NCBI GenBank assembly: GCA_002633025.1 | Contig: NMRB01000788.1 | Span: 151,429-215,428, forward strand | DNA from: Notospermus geniculatus | Taxonomy: Eukaryota; Nemertea; Pilidiophora; Heteronemertea; Lineidae | DNA: 64,000 nt | Direction: 5' to 3' | Shown here: positions 11,570 to 23,179 of the stretch, in pieces | Layout of the letters: the number at the start of each line of letters is the position of its first letter | How positions within the stretch are numbered: the stretch's first letter is position 1 | The notes under the pieces: model-generated | The model's database searches: none | Seen by the model: only the letters and a program-made list of their open reading frames with translations | What the model was told of the DNA's origin: nothing | Made by a program: the position numbers and the translations under genes

Positions 11570-12125
11570 GAAGGGACCGTGGAGCAGCTGAAAAAGAGAG
11601 TTTCATATTGAATAAACAAAAAGCAGGTTATCAGCGGAGGGTGCCCAGATTTAATAATGTGTGGGTTTATAGTGCCTTTTACATAAGTGTCAAGTAAATG
11701 TACTTCAAGATTCTCACGACTATCAACAGATGGCAGTCGGGGGCACCCCATGAGGGCGCATAGTTCCATGATCACCTTTATAGAGATGGCGACGTTTTAT
11801 GATTTTCATCATAGATTATCATATTATTGGCGTCGTGAGCCGGGTTGGCTCTTTGCCGTTTTTGCAATAGGGGCGGGGACATTTTATTCCCTGGATAGAT
11901 CCTCCTGTCACCCAATGTGATATTGTCGGATCCGTATAGATGTGAAATCGGGGGACTGGTCCAAAGAGGAAGCAACATATACCACGTTTCATCACTCCGT
12001 GAAGGGAAGGGCGGGACCTCCAGTTCGCGTCTCTGTCATCTTCAGTCCTCATGGTAATTTCATTGTAGCAGTTTGGGTGGCCAGTATTTCCAGTTCTGTC
12101 TCACGTACGCCATACCAGACAATTC
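11567..12125 (+). repeat. dispersed repeat, partner of 7525-7965; holds the left edge of the 13-kb duplication
   Basis: Inverted partner of 7525-7965 with an extra stretch of about 135 bp. The 13-kb tandem block begins inside it at about 11879, so the second block starts at 25131 with a truncated copy of the same repeat. Confidence 0.75.
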
Positions 12126-13076
12126 GTGGAGGCAGGAAAAAACTGAAATTGAAAACGTCACATAGTGCTTTAGTGTATCTGGTGGAATCCCAAGTACTAC
12201 ACTTCAGCCTCATTGGGTTGACAAAATGTGTAGGGCATCGCGACCAAAACAGTGGATGTGAGAGCTCGGTCAACCCTTGGGGGAATAAAACCCTTGGGGG
12301 AATAAACCCATGGGTGCACGAAGTCCGGGCACCAAGTCCGTTTTACATCTTTCTAGGCCAGCATACCTCATCCAGGAAAGCAGACTGAAAACAAACGAAG
12401 TTTTCTTACCAATATTTTACGTTCTTCTTCGTCTGCTCCACGTCCAGCACGGACCACTCTCCACTAAAAAAGAGCTCGTGGCATGTGCTGGCAAGTCCGG
12501 GAGGATTACGTGTACTCGGACCAATATTGTTGTCAGTAATTTCCATTCAAATATCCTTAATACCGCCATGCCTAGCTGAGTCGTGGTGGTCTTACATCAC
12601 CAAGTTGTGGGTTCGGATTGGTGTGTGCGGTTGAAGATTGTGACCGCAGTCATTAACCCCTTACTATATTTTAGGTGCAATACTGAGAGGCGATATATGG
12701 ACGTTGAGTGTTTGAATACCGTATTCAATACTTATAATACGTACTGAAGTATTTATAATAATTCCGTGGACATGAGCATGGAAGTATTTACGCCTATAAT
12801 ACTTTCATGCGATGAAAGAATCGATGGACAGTCTGTGACTTCCATAGCTTAATACCCTGTACTCGCGCCTCTGCGCAGAATTGCATCTGTCAGTTTCCCC
12901 AACAGATCAGCCGGTCTTAGTTAAACCTTCGATCTCACCTGATGATGATGATGTGTATTCTCACCGCGACGCGTGGTTCCTGGCCGCCGACAGAGATTTG
13001 AGCACCATATTATTACGACGATGCAAGGCGCATTTTTCGCCCGGACAATCCACCTGTGGGCCGTGGCGGGAATAGG

Positions 13077-13208
13077 AGCTGCTTTCCCACGAGGCGTTTG
13101 CGGGCGTGGAAGGGAGGCGGCCGCGGGTGCGAGTGAAACAGCTAAAGGGAAATGCGTTGGATCGATGTTTTCCACCCGCGCCCGCAAACGCCTCGTGGAA
13201 AAGCAGCT
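13077..13208. mobile_element. GC-rich foldback element, copy 1 (copy 2 at 26326-26457)
   Basis: AGCTGCTTTCCCACGAGGCG at the left is the near complement of CGCCTCGTGGAAAAGCAGCT at the right, with GTTTGCGGGCG/CGCCCGCAAAC further in. The arms are about 30 bp around a centre of about 70 bp. It is present in both 13-kb copies, so it predates their separation. Confidence 0.7.
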
Positions 13209-13216
13209 TTAGAGAC

Positions 13217-13329
13217 TTTTCGCAAAGCCTCCCGAAACGAACGTCTATCCTATTGTTCGCTGCTCTCTTCGTGGCATCGAAAAATTGGGCTTGGCGTTCG
13301 CGTTGGCGTTTCGGGGGCTTGGCGAAAAC
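13217..13329. mobile_element. foldback MITE, TTTTCGCAAAGCC family (copy 2 at 26717-26835)
   Basis: TTTTCGCAAAGCCTCCCGAAACG faces CGTTTCGGGGGCTTGGCGAAAA, here described as two arms of about 20 bp ending in TTTTCGC and GCGAAAA. A second, more diverged member lies at 13521-13628 (and 27029-27135 in copy 2) with ends GTTTTCGTAAAGCTTCC and GGGGGCTTTGGGTAAAC. Confidence 0.7.
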
Positions 13330-13520
13330 TACCTAGGCCTATTGTCGTGGGAAAGGTACGTCTGAGAGTCCACACCCCCTTGCTCTTGACCATCAACGAA
13401 TTTTCCAATGTCAGATTTTTTCTCCAAAACCTACAATTTTTGACTGGCAAAGAAAATGCGTTCTAATGTTCTCACGGTGTTCTAAATTAGCTGGGGCTCA
13501 CGCCTTCGCTGCACGCATTA

Positions 13521-13628
13521 GTTTTCGTAAAGCTTCCCGAAATGCCGACGTGAACGTCTAACCTACTGTTTGCTGTGCTCTTCGTGGGTTCGGCGTTTGC
13601 GTTGTTGTTTCGGGGGCTTTGGGTAAAC
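13521..13628. mobile_element. foldback MITE, TTTTCGCAAAGCC family, second member
   Basis: A diverged relative of the element at 13217-13329 with the same order of motifs (CCCGAAATGCCGACGTGAACG, GGCGTTTGCG, TTTCGGGGGC). A matching copy lies at 27029-27135 in the second block. Confidence 0.6.
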
Positions 13629-15097
13629 TCTATTATTGGACTTCACCCGGTACAACGTGTAATAGAATCTAATGCCCCCGATACCTAATGTCCCCCAACA
13701 ATACACTTGTGGATTAAGCGGCACCATTAAATTTGACTCTAGACCTTAGAAGATAGAACTATCCAGTGTGACTAAAAATGATTGGATACACCAGAAAGAC
13801 AGGGGCATAAGTTTCTATCACACCTGGAAAGAGCAGCTCTCTGTCATTCCAGCTTTTAAAATGTTTCAGCGTGGGGAGACACCCCCTCACGATACCCCTC
13901 TCAGGCTAAGCATTTGCTTGAAAAATGCCAACCTAACCCCCCCCCCCCCATGAAAAAAATCCTGGATCCACCCCGGATTCTGTAACATCTACACCATTTA
14001 TTTGAATTAAACATCACCAATGCATGAAACAGCAAGTAGCTCAAGTGCAGTCTACAATATGTACATAAAATTTCGATTTCATGTTTTTTGAACATGGGAC
14101 CAAATCTAAACAGCTGCTACCAGTTGGCAAAAAAAATGGTGTGACAACTGTATATCCCACAGAAGTTTCAAAACGCATGACAAACTGGCAATGTGTCAGC
14201 TAAGTGAAGCTTGATGAACTATATGAAAGATTTGGCTGTGTACAGCTGGCATTATAGTGAATACCATCACTTTCTGAACGTTACAAATTGCAAATCCATC
14301 CACCACATCTGACTGACAACAACTTGCGTATCAAAGCCTGCAACTCTGGATTTGTAATACCGGTAGTCATTCCCGGGTGATGAAGTGCCAGTGTGTGATG
14401 GTAGATTATGTGGTCTCTTTGTCACCCAAAATGAAAAGGTTGAATATTCTTTGAGTGGAAACAGACCTGACACACGCTTTAATTGTGCAATGAATATTCA
14501 TGTAAAATACTTCATAGGATATCCCTTCACCATCCATGCACTGAATGAAATGATTGAATGCTGTATGTCAGAAGGACTGTATTTTCCTTCTTTGTTTGTG
14601 GCCTTCTCACGCCACCTTCTTCTCAGCCAATAACTGGAAACATTTGTGATGCGCTCTGGCAAAACCAGACGCATGTCACTCTTAGCTTGGCACGTTGAGA
14701 CCAAATGTTTGTCACTTTCAATATTGTCTGCCTATTATGAAATCTGAAAAAATCTATTTCTTCCATTCTCTCTTGGTGTCATCTTGGTTCGTTTAGGCTC
14801 ACGCCTTCTGAGCGACATGCGACTCTTTTTGCCAGAGCGGGTCACACTTATTAATGCAGAATCATAGGTCTTCTCAGCTTTATGACTTGTGACTGGTACT
14901 CACTCACAGATGGTGCTACATATTACAACTTTCCGTTGCCAATGGATTACACAATTTTCCCTGATAGGATATTGATCACAGATTAAACATACACTTCAGC
15001 AAACATTTGAATACTTGTATAATCATTAATTGTCACCTTCAACAAACAGGAGCATGGATTAACTGCCCCATTTTTTTGGTGGGTTGGACAAAAAATA

Positions 15098-15991
15098 CAG
15101 TAGAACCTCGCCTAACGGACACCTCAATACAGCGGACACCTCAAGATTACGGACAGATCTGTCCAGTCCCGAATTTTCCCAAGCCATTTTCAATATAACT
15201 TTAACTCAATATTGCGGACACCTCACTATTCAGGACAACGGACAGTTGATTTGTGGAAAATTGGGTCCCATAACCTCACTATTACGGACAGCAGGTGAAA
15301 ATTTGAAGCCATTTTCAAAGTTTTCATTCACAAAGTGGTCAGTGGTAGGTGATTAAATGACCAAACATGGGGTGCTAATTACATGTGCATTGATTGTTTA
15401 TGATCATACATGTACTAATCACTTTTAATTAACACCTGAACACACTGAATGACTGAATTCTTTAGTTTGGTGGGACAACGGCTCTGTTTGGACTCTCTTG
15501 TCTCAGTTTGTTGTTGGTGATTCTGCATGGAAAACTAGGCTAATGTTGGGCAGTCAACTTTGGACTCTTTCTTTTCTAAATAAATGAATGAAAAAGTGCT
15601 TGTTGAAAAATGGCAAATGTGATGGAAACACAGCCCACTCTCCACTTAGTAATGCATAGCTAACTGTGGTCTTAAAACAAGCTGCCTGATTCTTGTTTTC
15701 AAAGATTGTTCATTGTTGTGCTGTTGAAAATATTTGTGAGTTGTAGGCCTAAATTATTCAAGATATAGTTTTCTAATCAACAATATACATCAAATGAAAT
15801 CATGTTCCTGATTTGAGTTTACCCTTGCCCTCAAATACGGTAGAATGAGCCCTCAAGGGAATGAATACCATTGACCTACTACAGAGCCACCTGGTGTCCA
15901 TTATTGATGGAGTTTCAATATTGCGGACACCTCACTATTACGGACAGCTGAGCTCAGTCCCAAGGGTGTCCGCAATAGCGAGGTTCTACTG
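15098..15991. mobile_element. non-autonomous Tigger/pogo-like element, TA target duplication, copy-1-specific
   Basis: An 894-bp insertion with terminal inverted repeats: left CAGTAGAACCTCGCCTAACG, right the complement of CAGTAGAACCTCGCTATTGC, each followed inward by GGACACC. It is flanked by TA on both sides. Block copy 2 has the uninterrupted target (AAAAAATATATCG near 28440). Inside are repeated subterminal CGGACACCTCACTATT motifs in both orientations. No transposase frame is present. CAGTAGAACCTCG-type ends and TA targets are typical of pogo/Tigger elements of the Tc1/mariner superfamily. Confidence 0.85.
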
Positions 15992-16027
15992 TATATCTGC
16001 TGGAGGATGTCATACTGGTATTGTATT

Positions 16028-19000
16028 TCAGTCTGAAATGCTTTCGTCATCGCTGAGATCCCAGATCTGGAAAGGAAGTAGATCATTATACATGTACTGT
16101 TAAAATTCATCCACAATGTACATAATATTTCCATAATGTACATTTTACACGTACATGTAGTTACAATATTCAAGAAAAGTTTTCAGTGATATTAGTTACA
16201 GTTTTCCACAAAATCAATTTTCATAATTACACAATACCTGATGAAATATAGCATAAGGCTCACTTCCTGTCAGTTGGTGAAACCACGGGAACCTACCTCT
16301 ATGTTCTGTGTGTCAAGATGTAACTGCGTCAAACCAGTCAGATTCTCCAGGTAGGTGGGAGAATTGAAAGCCTTCAGTAAGAAGTCAAACCCATGCTGTA
16401 AATACTCCTGGCAAACCTGGAACATAAACAGATGATTGTACAGGTAAGTACCGGTCCTAGTATTTTCTCACTTTTGAAATTCACCACCAGAGATATTCAT
16501 AAAAGAGATAGGACTTACCAATTGTGAGCAAGCAGTGCATCTATCGTAGGCTCTGCTACATGGAAGGACATGGTCAAACCTGGACAAGAAGCCACGGATC
16601 TAAAAGAAAAAGAATTTTTGTAACCTGCTGGTAGATATATGTGACCCGTCATCACAAAACCAATACTAAGTCGCTCTGAAGTTGGCTGGAAGTTGAGTCC
16701 AACGTTTCGTCAATTCAGTAGGCCTAGGCTTATTGTCTGGCTTTAGTAAAATCTGAGTGATTACATTTCTTCTTTTATCTCCTTGAGTTATTTGGATTCA
16801 TCTTGGTTCATAGCTTGTGCAACTTAATATGGATTTTGCTGTGAGTGTGACAGGTCAAATCGCATAAAGGTATCAAACTATCCTTTATGACACTGATAAT
16901 ACATGTACAGGATAATGACAAATAATTTTTATGATGATAGAAGGTCAGGGCCCGGTTGCACGAAACTCACGACGGCGCTATCTTGGTGTTAGCGCTAACT
17001 TGATGTTAAATGACGTAAAAGAACAATGGATTTTTACGTCATCTAACATGAAGATAGCGCTAACACCAAGATAGCGCTGTCGTGAGTTTCGTGCAACCGG
17101 GCCCCTAACATCAAGTTAGCGCTAACACCAAGATAGTGCTGTCGTGAGTTTCGTGCAACCGGGCCCAGGAGTTTACAGTGATGTACATGACCAGCAGACA
17201 ATTTCAACGTTAAGTTCAGTCTCACTCATCAAAATACCAACCATGTTATGCCAACTTCTGTCAATTATCCAAGAACAAGTTTAGTGATGATTTCTGCTGA
17301 AAATGGTATCTTACCTGATGGGGTACCAAACCCAATGACGAAATTGGTTCTTTGACAAAATGCTCATCTTTGGCACTTGTGTCGGCTGGTGCATGACCTC
17401 TGCAGGGGAAGTGAAGAAAATGACGAACCATCAGCATTCATATCCAGTGCAAGGAAGTACAGAAATAATGGAAGAAAGCCTTCAAACCTTTGTCAAAAAT
17501 GTTCAGCACGCTAACACCAAGATAGTGCTGTCGTGAGTTTCGTGCAACCGGGCCCAGGAGTTTACAGTGATGTACATGACCAGCAGACAATTTCAACATT
17601 AAGTTCAGTCTCACTCATCAAAATACCAACCATGTTATGCCAACTTCTGTCAATTATCCAAGAACAAGTTTAGTGATGATTTCTGCTGAAAATGGTATCT
17701 TACCTGATGGGGTACCAAACCCAATGACGAAACTGGTTCTTTGACAAAATGCTCATCTTTGGCACTTGTGTCGGCTGGTGCATGACCTCTGCAGGGGAAG
17801 TGAAGAAAATGACGAACCATCAGCATTCATATCCAGTGCAAGGAAGTACAGAAATAATGGAAGAAAGCCTTCAAACCTTTGTCAAAAATGTTCAGCAGTC
17901 TGACAATTGCCACAGTGATTCAATGATTCTACATGCAGGAGTCACGAAACTGGATAATGTGCTGGTGAAGAATTCAAACTCATTATTCTGATACTCACCC
18001 TTTAGGGTGCTGCAGGACAGACATCAGGAGTTCTACGGCAAAAGCACTAGCCAGCATCGACATCCCAGGTCGGGAGACAGTACACTGTTGGTCTAAGGTG
18101 CGATCTCGAGTTGACTGAAATGGTATCATTTAAGTGGGAAATAAGATGGAAATCACTGTTAGGAAAGGCATGTATGTCTTCAAAACTTGGGGGAATGTGA
18201 TAGTAAAACACTTCATACTGTATTACAGTTGAAAGTGCAATATAAAGACTAAAAACTTCCTTATTTACACTTACATCACCAGGTGCAACTACATCGTTAC
18301 AGAAATAACAACCCAGTGCGCTTCCAGAAACTGGTGAATTCAAAGATGCGCCATCCTCTACTGCATCCATACCCCCACTTGCTAATCTCAGGCCATGTCG
18401 CACCACAAGGAATGTGTCAAATCCTAACGCAGCATTTATGACTAGTTTTCGCTTCACTGTGCCGAGTAACGTGGGCAACCATCGTGATTCTCGTGTGTCC
18501 ATCAGTAGGAATATTGCATCATGGTTGTCGACAAGTTCCTCAAGATGTGCGACGTCTTTCTTCACCTGCTCTACAGTACTTTCTGAAATGAAAATAAACT
18601 AAAGGTGACTGAACATTTCAAGCAGTGTGACTAACGTTTTGAAGATTGCCATCAGACCCATTTACAAGCTGTTGTGAGCTCACAAGTGCAACCTTTGGTA
18701 AACAAGTTCAAAAATCTCTACCTTATGTGCAATGGACAACAACCTTGTGGACTGTTTTGAACAACATCATAACTTACCAGTGACAGTATGTCCTGGCATT
18801 GGAATGGACAAAGTGATTCCTGTGGCATTCTGTAGAAAAAGACGTGGAGGAAGAACTTCAATTTGGCCAAAATAAACCAAAATAACACAGCACATCCTCT
18901 CCCTCATTTCAAACTTTCAAAAATTCCACCATGATACATCTTTAACTTCTGAATTAATCTATGAATTTCAATTTGAGGGTGATTAGCCAGTGAACACAGT

Positions 19001-22000
19001 CAAAGTCAGCTACGATGGGCATGTACAGCACACTGAGCTGTACATTGTTACGTACATGCTGTGAGCAAGCAGCAAGTGAACTGAGCTTTGCAGTAGCAAT
19101 TGAAGTCTATGAATAATGCAAGATGTAGAACTCAATTGACAGGATAGCCATTTATTGTGCCAGTACTCACAATTCCTGGAAATATTCTTTTCAGTGATTC
19201 TGCTGCTGTCGCAGCTTTTGGTTGGCCTCCATTAAGGCAGTCATCGAATGTAAACAGTGACTGACGGACAGGGTTAGAGTAGGAGATCCGCCCATTGTCC
19301 ACTAATGTTATTGTTCGGACCCCCCAGCCCTGAAATGACACAAGTACACTGTACAGGCCAAGTGGTAAAAAAGGTCCTCATTAGAGAGTGGTTCCACTGC
19401 ATTCTTATTACATGTGTATTTCTCGTGTAAGGCAAAGAAATGGGAAACTTACCATCAAATTTCTCGCCACATTGCAACCAAGAGTCCCAGACCCAAGCAG
19501 AAGACATTTTGTACTCGAGATCTTGTCAAGGTCAAGTTCTGGCATCAAACGCCATCGCATCAGTTTAAGGTTGAGATCAACGGAGGACTCAGCTAACCTA
19601 TCAGATTAAAGAGATTTGTTGAAAGTTAGTTAGAGATGCCACTACCTCATGTACAATGTATTTCTAACCAAGAGTCCCCAGCACATGGCAGAGGACTATG
19701 TGAACAACAAAGGTGAACTCCCCATGTTTTTTTGCATCTCTGGTTGCTTACACAAGTGATTTTGCCGCACATCGATCAATATCATGGTCAGCTAATTCCA
19801 ACAAGGGGCTAAACAGGAGTTTTCGATATCAGATGGACATCACTTGATCAAGACTTTCAACTTCAGGAAAATTCATGAAAGCAGGATCAAAAGTATTGAA
19901 CAGGGCAGCAGAACTGCAGCTGGTGCTGCCACTGACTAACCTGGTTGGATCCATAGTTGCACTAAGGTCAACTTTCCGTGGCCCATATTTCTGGTGTTCA
20001 TTCTTCTCCCAGCCAACAGACTTTGGACATTCTGGACAAAAAAATATAATGTATATCTGTAGAGTATTGTGTTGGGGCCTAACCCACCTAACTATGGAGA
20101 ACAGAGTCAGGATCCAAACCACTTATGGACTTCGGTGGATTTTTTTTAAATCTGAAAAGGAGAACACGTGGGAAAACCCAGGACACTTGAGAAAGCACAC
20201 ACTGTGTCACTCACCAATGGGCCAGGAATTTGTCAACTTGGCAATAATCAAACCTGTGGCCTCTCGACCTCTTGTTTGATGCTCAAACACAATGCCACCA
20301 TGCATGCGAGAATCCACTTCAATTTGCAACACCAAGCAATATGGAGCATTACCTTTCAAGTTCTTGAGAGGGTGAAGTTTGACTCTCAAGACAATACTAT
20401 GCTTGGCTGATCGCTTGCCATCTTTTGTTCTATCACGGTAACACACCACTTCAAATTCATCATCACAGGAAGCCCTAAAATTCAACATAAACTGAACTAT
20501 AGTTAAGAGGTTGGTACTGTAAACCATCCAAACACCAATGCAATCCCAGGTGAGGTCAGAGACAATGCAGGTATGGAGTACATCTGTAAGCTGCACAAAT
20601 TTCAGCACTGTTGCTGCACTTATTATACAATAAACTTACCAGTGATATGCTGCAAGTGTGAGTAAATTCCTGAGTGGCCATCCTGGGTGCTTCTCAAGGG
20701 TACATGGATCACAGAAACACAACAGAGGCTAGGAAGAAAGAAAATCCAAATGTTCGAAAGTCATGAGATGACAATTTACCATACACCTGTATACCTTGTT
20801 GTTACTCTTTCAGTCCGAGGACATTCTTTACTGACAGTAATGTTCCCTGTGCCTTGGCCTAAACGACTTTGGAAAGAGCCCATCACATTGAAAATATCAT
20901 GTGCAGCTGTTTGAGAACTGAAATCTAGGCACTGATGATCCTAAGAGATTCTAGTGATGATGACTCAGGCCAGTCTCAAGATAACTACAAACAAGACATG
21001 GAGAGTGCAATGACATCACAAAATATCTCATTGAATAGATAATAGTAATAGATACCGGTATGTTTTGAATGAAGACAAGAGTGTTCACATTCAGACATTC
21101 TGAAGTTCACTTACAGCTTGTTAGCATTTGTATATTTTTCAGATAAAACTATAGATAAACTTATATATTATTTCCCCTGCCATATGTATCAAAACAAAAC
21201 ACACCTTCTTGCCAACAGCAGCGAGGGACTGGTATTCCTTCAATGGAGACACGCCCACATTTTCTCCATCCTCCTCCAGCAGGAAATAAGCACCATCAGT
21301 TTTGCATCTCATTTGGTCATGGCATTTCTCTAACATCGCAATCTGAAAAGGGGAAATGTTGTAATGATGTGACAATTCTTGGTACTCTCCATATAGGGTA
21401 CCGAGTACTCTTAACCAGCTTTTCTCAGTCCTTTTTTTAAGCAAATGGCTTGAATCTCAGCAGCCTTTCCAATCTTCTGTGAGAGTCTGTTTTTGGATGA
21501 CACCATTTGCAGGAAATGAACTTCTTAAAAGGCACAGCCAACTTTTGCCTAAAATAAGGGCACCGACACACTTTTTCAAGAAAGGGGAATTCCAGAGCAC
21601 CAAGGCCACTATCTATTTTTGGTATAGGTTACCTCATACTCATATCATTTCCGCAGAACAGCATGATGTTCAGCAAGAAGGAAAGAAACCAGAATGATTA
21701 AGTTGTGAAGTGTTCACCTGATGTTGATTGAATCTTTGGTCCAGTGAGACAGCATCTGTTATAATGGTGACACCATCTGGAACGGCAAATGCTGGGAAGG
21801 CGAACCAATAGAAATAATGATATTTCTTCAAGTCCTAGAAGAAAAAACATGGTAATCAGCTTTTATAAAATTCCATTCTGCATACAGCATAGGCCTATGT
21901 ATTATTTGTTGAATGACATGGAGGCCTACATTTGTTCAAAATGAATGATCATGCTCCCTTTTAAGATATACCTACAGCATGTGTTAGAAGTGTGAACCTA

Positions 22001-23128
22001 GAAAGTAGCGTCGGATCTTCAACTGCTCGACCACTAATTATGTCCTCCCATAACTGCAAGAGAAAATATTCATTTGACAACAAACAGATTAATAATTGTG
22101 ATTGTCTCAAATTTCATCTGTGTCAGTTGTAATTTACCTACCAACTCAGCATTGCTCTCAAGGAATGTTTTCTTGTCCAGTTCTTTAAATGAATCGAGGG
22201 TGTTCGTGTTCAGTAAAATACCATTTGTGCGGTAACATCTTGGGGGAGTTTTAGCACCTCTGAAATGCATCAACCGGGTGAAGTGAACTTCTAACAGAGT
22301 TATGACCAAAATGAAATAGCCAGCTCAAAAGAGCAGGCCATATTAAAAAGAAGTTTAAATAGATAGGGCTAGGCCTAGGCCTACCATAACTACATCATTG
22401 GCAGCATAATTGAGTAGGCCTAGGCCTAATTCACAATGACTTTCGCATCACATCACATGAGCAACATACTACAGCCGTATTCGAATCCCCATTCTTGACA
22501 ACACTCGTGCTGACCCAGTTCATGTGGCTGCTGACTACTCAACTCGACACTACGACAGCGGCAGTTTCGAATGCCGAGAACGCGACCTGTGTCGGGCCAA
22601 GAACATTTTCTTCTCACTCCCCACTCAGCGGATGGTTGAGAAGAAGAACATGTTCTTGGCCCGACACAGGCTGAGGTTGCGTTCTCGGCGTTCGAAACTC
22701 ACTGCTGCTCTCGATCGAGTTGGTTGAGTCAACAACTATGCCCAGCTACCCCTCTACCGGTAACTAATCTACAATATAAACAGATAAAACTGGGTCACGA
22801 GTGTTGTCAACGTCAAGAACGGCATGCATGTAGCCTAGCTGGCACATCATGGACATGATGGGATGGGACATGTGGATGTGGGATGGGCATGCTGGCAGCC
22901 ATATGGTTTCCTATGGTTATTTTTTACCCACTCTTCGAACGCTGTAAAGTCGATGTTCATTCGACATGGCAGCCCTTGAGGATCTCCATTATAGAAGAAT
23001 CCGTGGACAGGATGTGTTGTCTCATCAAGTTTGTATACATTCAGTTTGTTTTGGGAGAGACGGTGCCAAAAACCAGGGTCTAAAGCACTGCTGAATGGTG
23101 CAAATTGAAGCTGGGTGGGGGCGGCCAT
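16028..23128 (-). CDS. ATG7: ATG7, E1-like activating enzyme of autophagy, block copy 1
   Basis: Activates ATG8 and ATG12 for conjugation in the cytosol. Coding exons in transcript order: 22928-23128, 22142-22259, 21976-22053, 21718-21834, 21205-21342, 20640-20728, 20353-20474, 19941-20031, 19453-19597, 19171-19329, 18778-18829, 18275-18582, 17999-18114, 17704-17788 (repeated at 17315-17399), 16519-16599, 16297-16416, 16028-16066. N-terminal domain: exons 1-8. Nucleotide-binding GSGTLGCN is in exon 9 and ISYSNPVRQ in exon 10; [12 protein letters not shown] in exon 12 and CTAC in exon 15 supply zinc cysteines. The catalytic cysteine lies in [11 protein letters not shown] (exon 13, about residue 550). 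The end is [12 protein letters not shown]. Length is about 687 residues against about 700 in vertebrates. Odd: the 85-bp exon 14 occurs twice 389 bp apart, and including both would shift the frame. The exon 1/2 phases do not match (a microexon of 3n+2 bases may be unseen). The start is 51 bp from the NDUFAF3 start. Confidence 0.93.
16949..17165. mobile_element. GGCCCGG foldback element, TSD CAG, copy-1-specific
   Basis: Starts GGCCCGGTTGCACGAAACTC and ends GAGTTTCGTGCAACCGGGCC, flanked by CAG at 16946-16948 and 17166-17168. Block copy 2 holds the empty site (GGTCAGGAGTTTAC near 29388), which fixes the insertion boundaries. A 157-bp palindrome (16949 to about 17104) is followed by a second copy of its right arm (about 17105-17165). 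It lies in the ATG7 intron downstream of exon 14. Confidence 0.85.
17120..17508. repeat. 389-bp local tandem duplication carrying ATG7 exon 14 (first unit; second 17509-17897)
   Basis: The unit recurs at an exact offset of 389 bp, starting CGCTAACACCAAGATAGTGC and ending GTTCAGCA. Each unit holds the whole 85-bp exon 14 with both splice sites. The units differ at a few positions (for example CAACGTTAAG against CAACATTAAG, and GAAATTGG against GAAACTGG), as two alleles might. Block copy 2 has a single unit. Confidence 0.9.
22482..22822. mobile_element. foldback element in ATG7 intron 1, copy 1
   Basis: Outer arms ATTCTTGACAACACTCGTG and CACGAGTGTTGTCAACG, then AACTCGAC/GATCGAGTTG, then an inner pair GTTTCGAATGCCGAGAACGC and GCGTTCTCGGCGTTCGAAAC that continues to TGTGTCGGGCCAAGAACAT and its complement. 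Its counterpart in block copy 2 is 34841-35153, so it predates the separation of the blocks. Confidence 0.8.
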
Positions 23129-23179
23129 TATTCACTCTCCAGTCAAGCCACTGCGAGGTGGAGGAAGGAAAATTTCAAG
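23129..23179. promoter_or_regulatory. 51-bp divergent spacer between ATG7 and NDUFAF3 start codons, copy 1
   Basis: The ATG7 start (minus, 23128) and the NDUFAF3 start (plus, 23180) are 51 bp apart. A shared promoter must lie within or around this gap, and untranslated leaders must be very short or overlap. Both start codons sit in ATGGC(A/C)GC contexts resembling YY1 sites (AAGATGGCAGCC and AATAATGGCCGCC). No TATA box is visible. The spacer length is the same in block copy 2. Confidence 0.7.

Larger units (their letters stand above)
12126..15097. other. non-coding part of block copy 1, downstream of ATG7
   Basis: No gene is supported. The same open frames recur in copy 2 only because the DNA is duplicated. 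Foldback elements are listed separately. A tRNA-promoter-like phrase (TAGCTGAGTCG with GGGTTCGGATTG) near 12572-12620 may be a degraded SINE head. Confidence 0.5.

Noticed and set aside
11942-12388. 148-codon open frame within the duplicated block
   Set aside because: It starts inside a dispersed repeat, and its counterpart near 25190-25630 in copy 2 is not open to the same extent.
19875-20279. 134-codon plus-strand open frame (also at 32058-32462)
   Set aside because: Antisense to ATG7 exons 7-8; its presence in both blocks follows from the duplication, not from selection.
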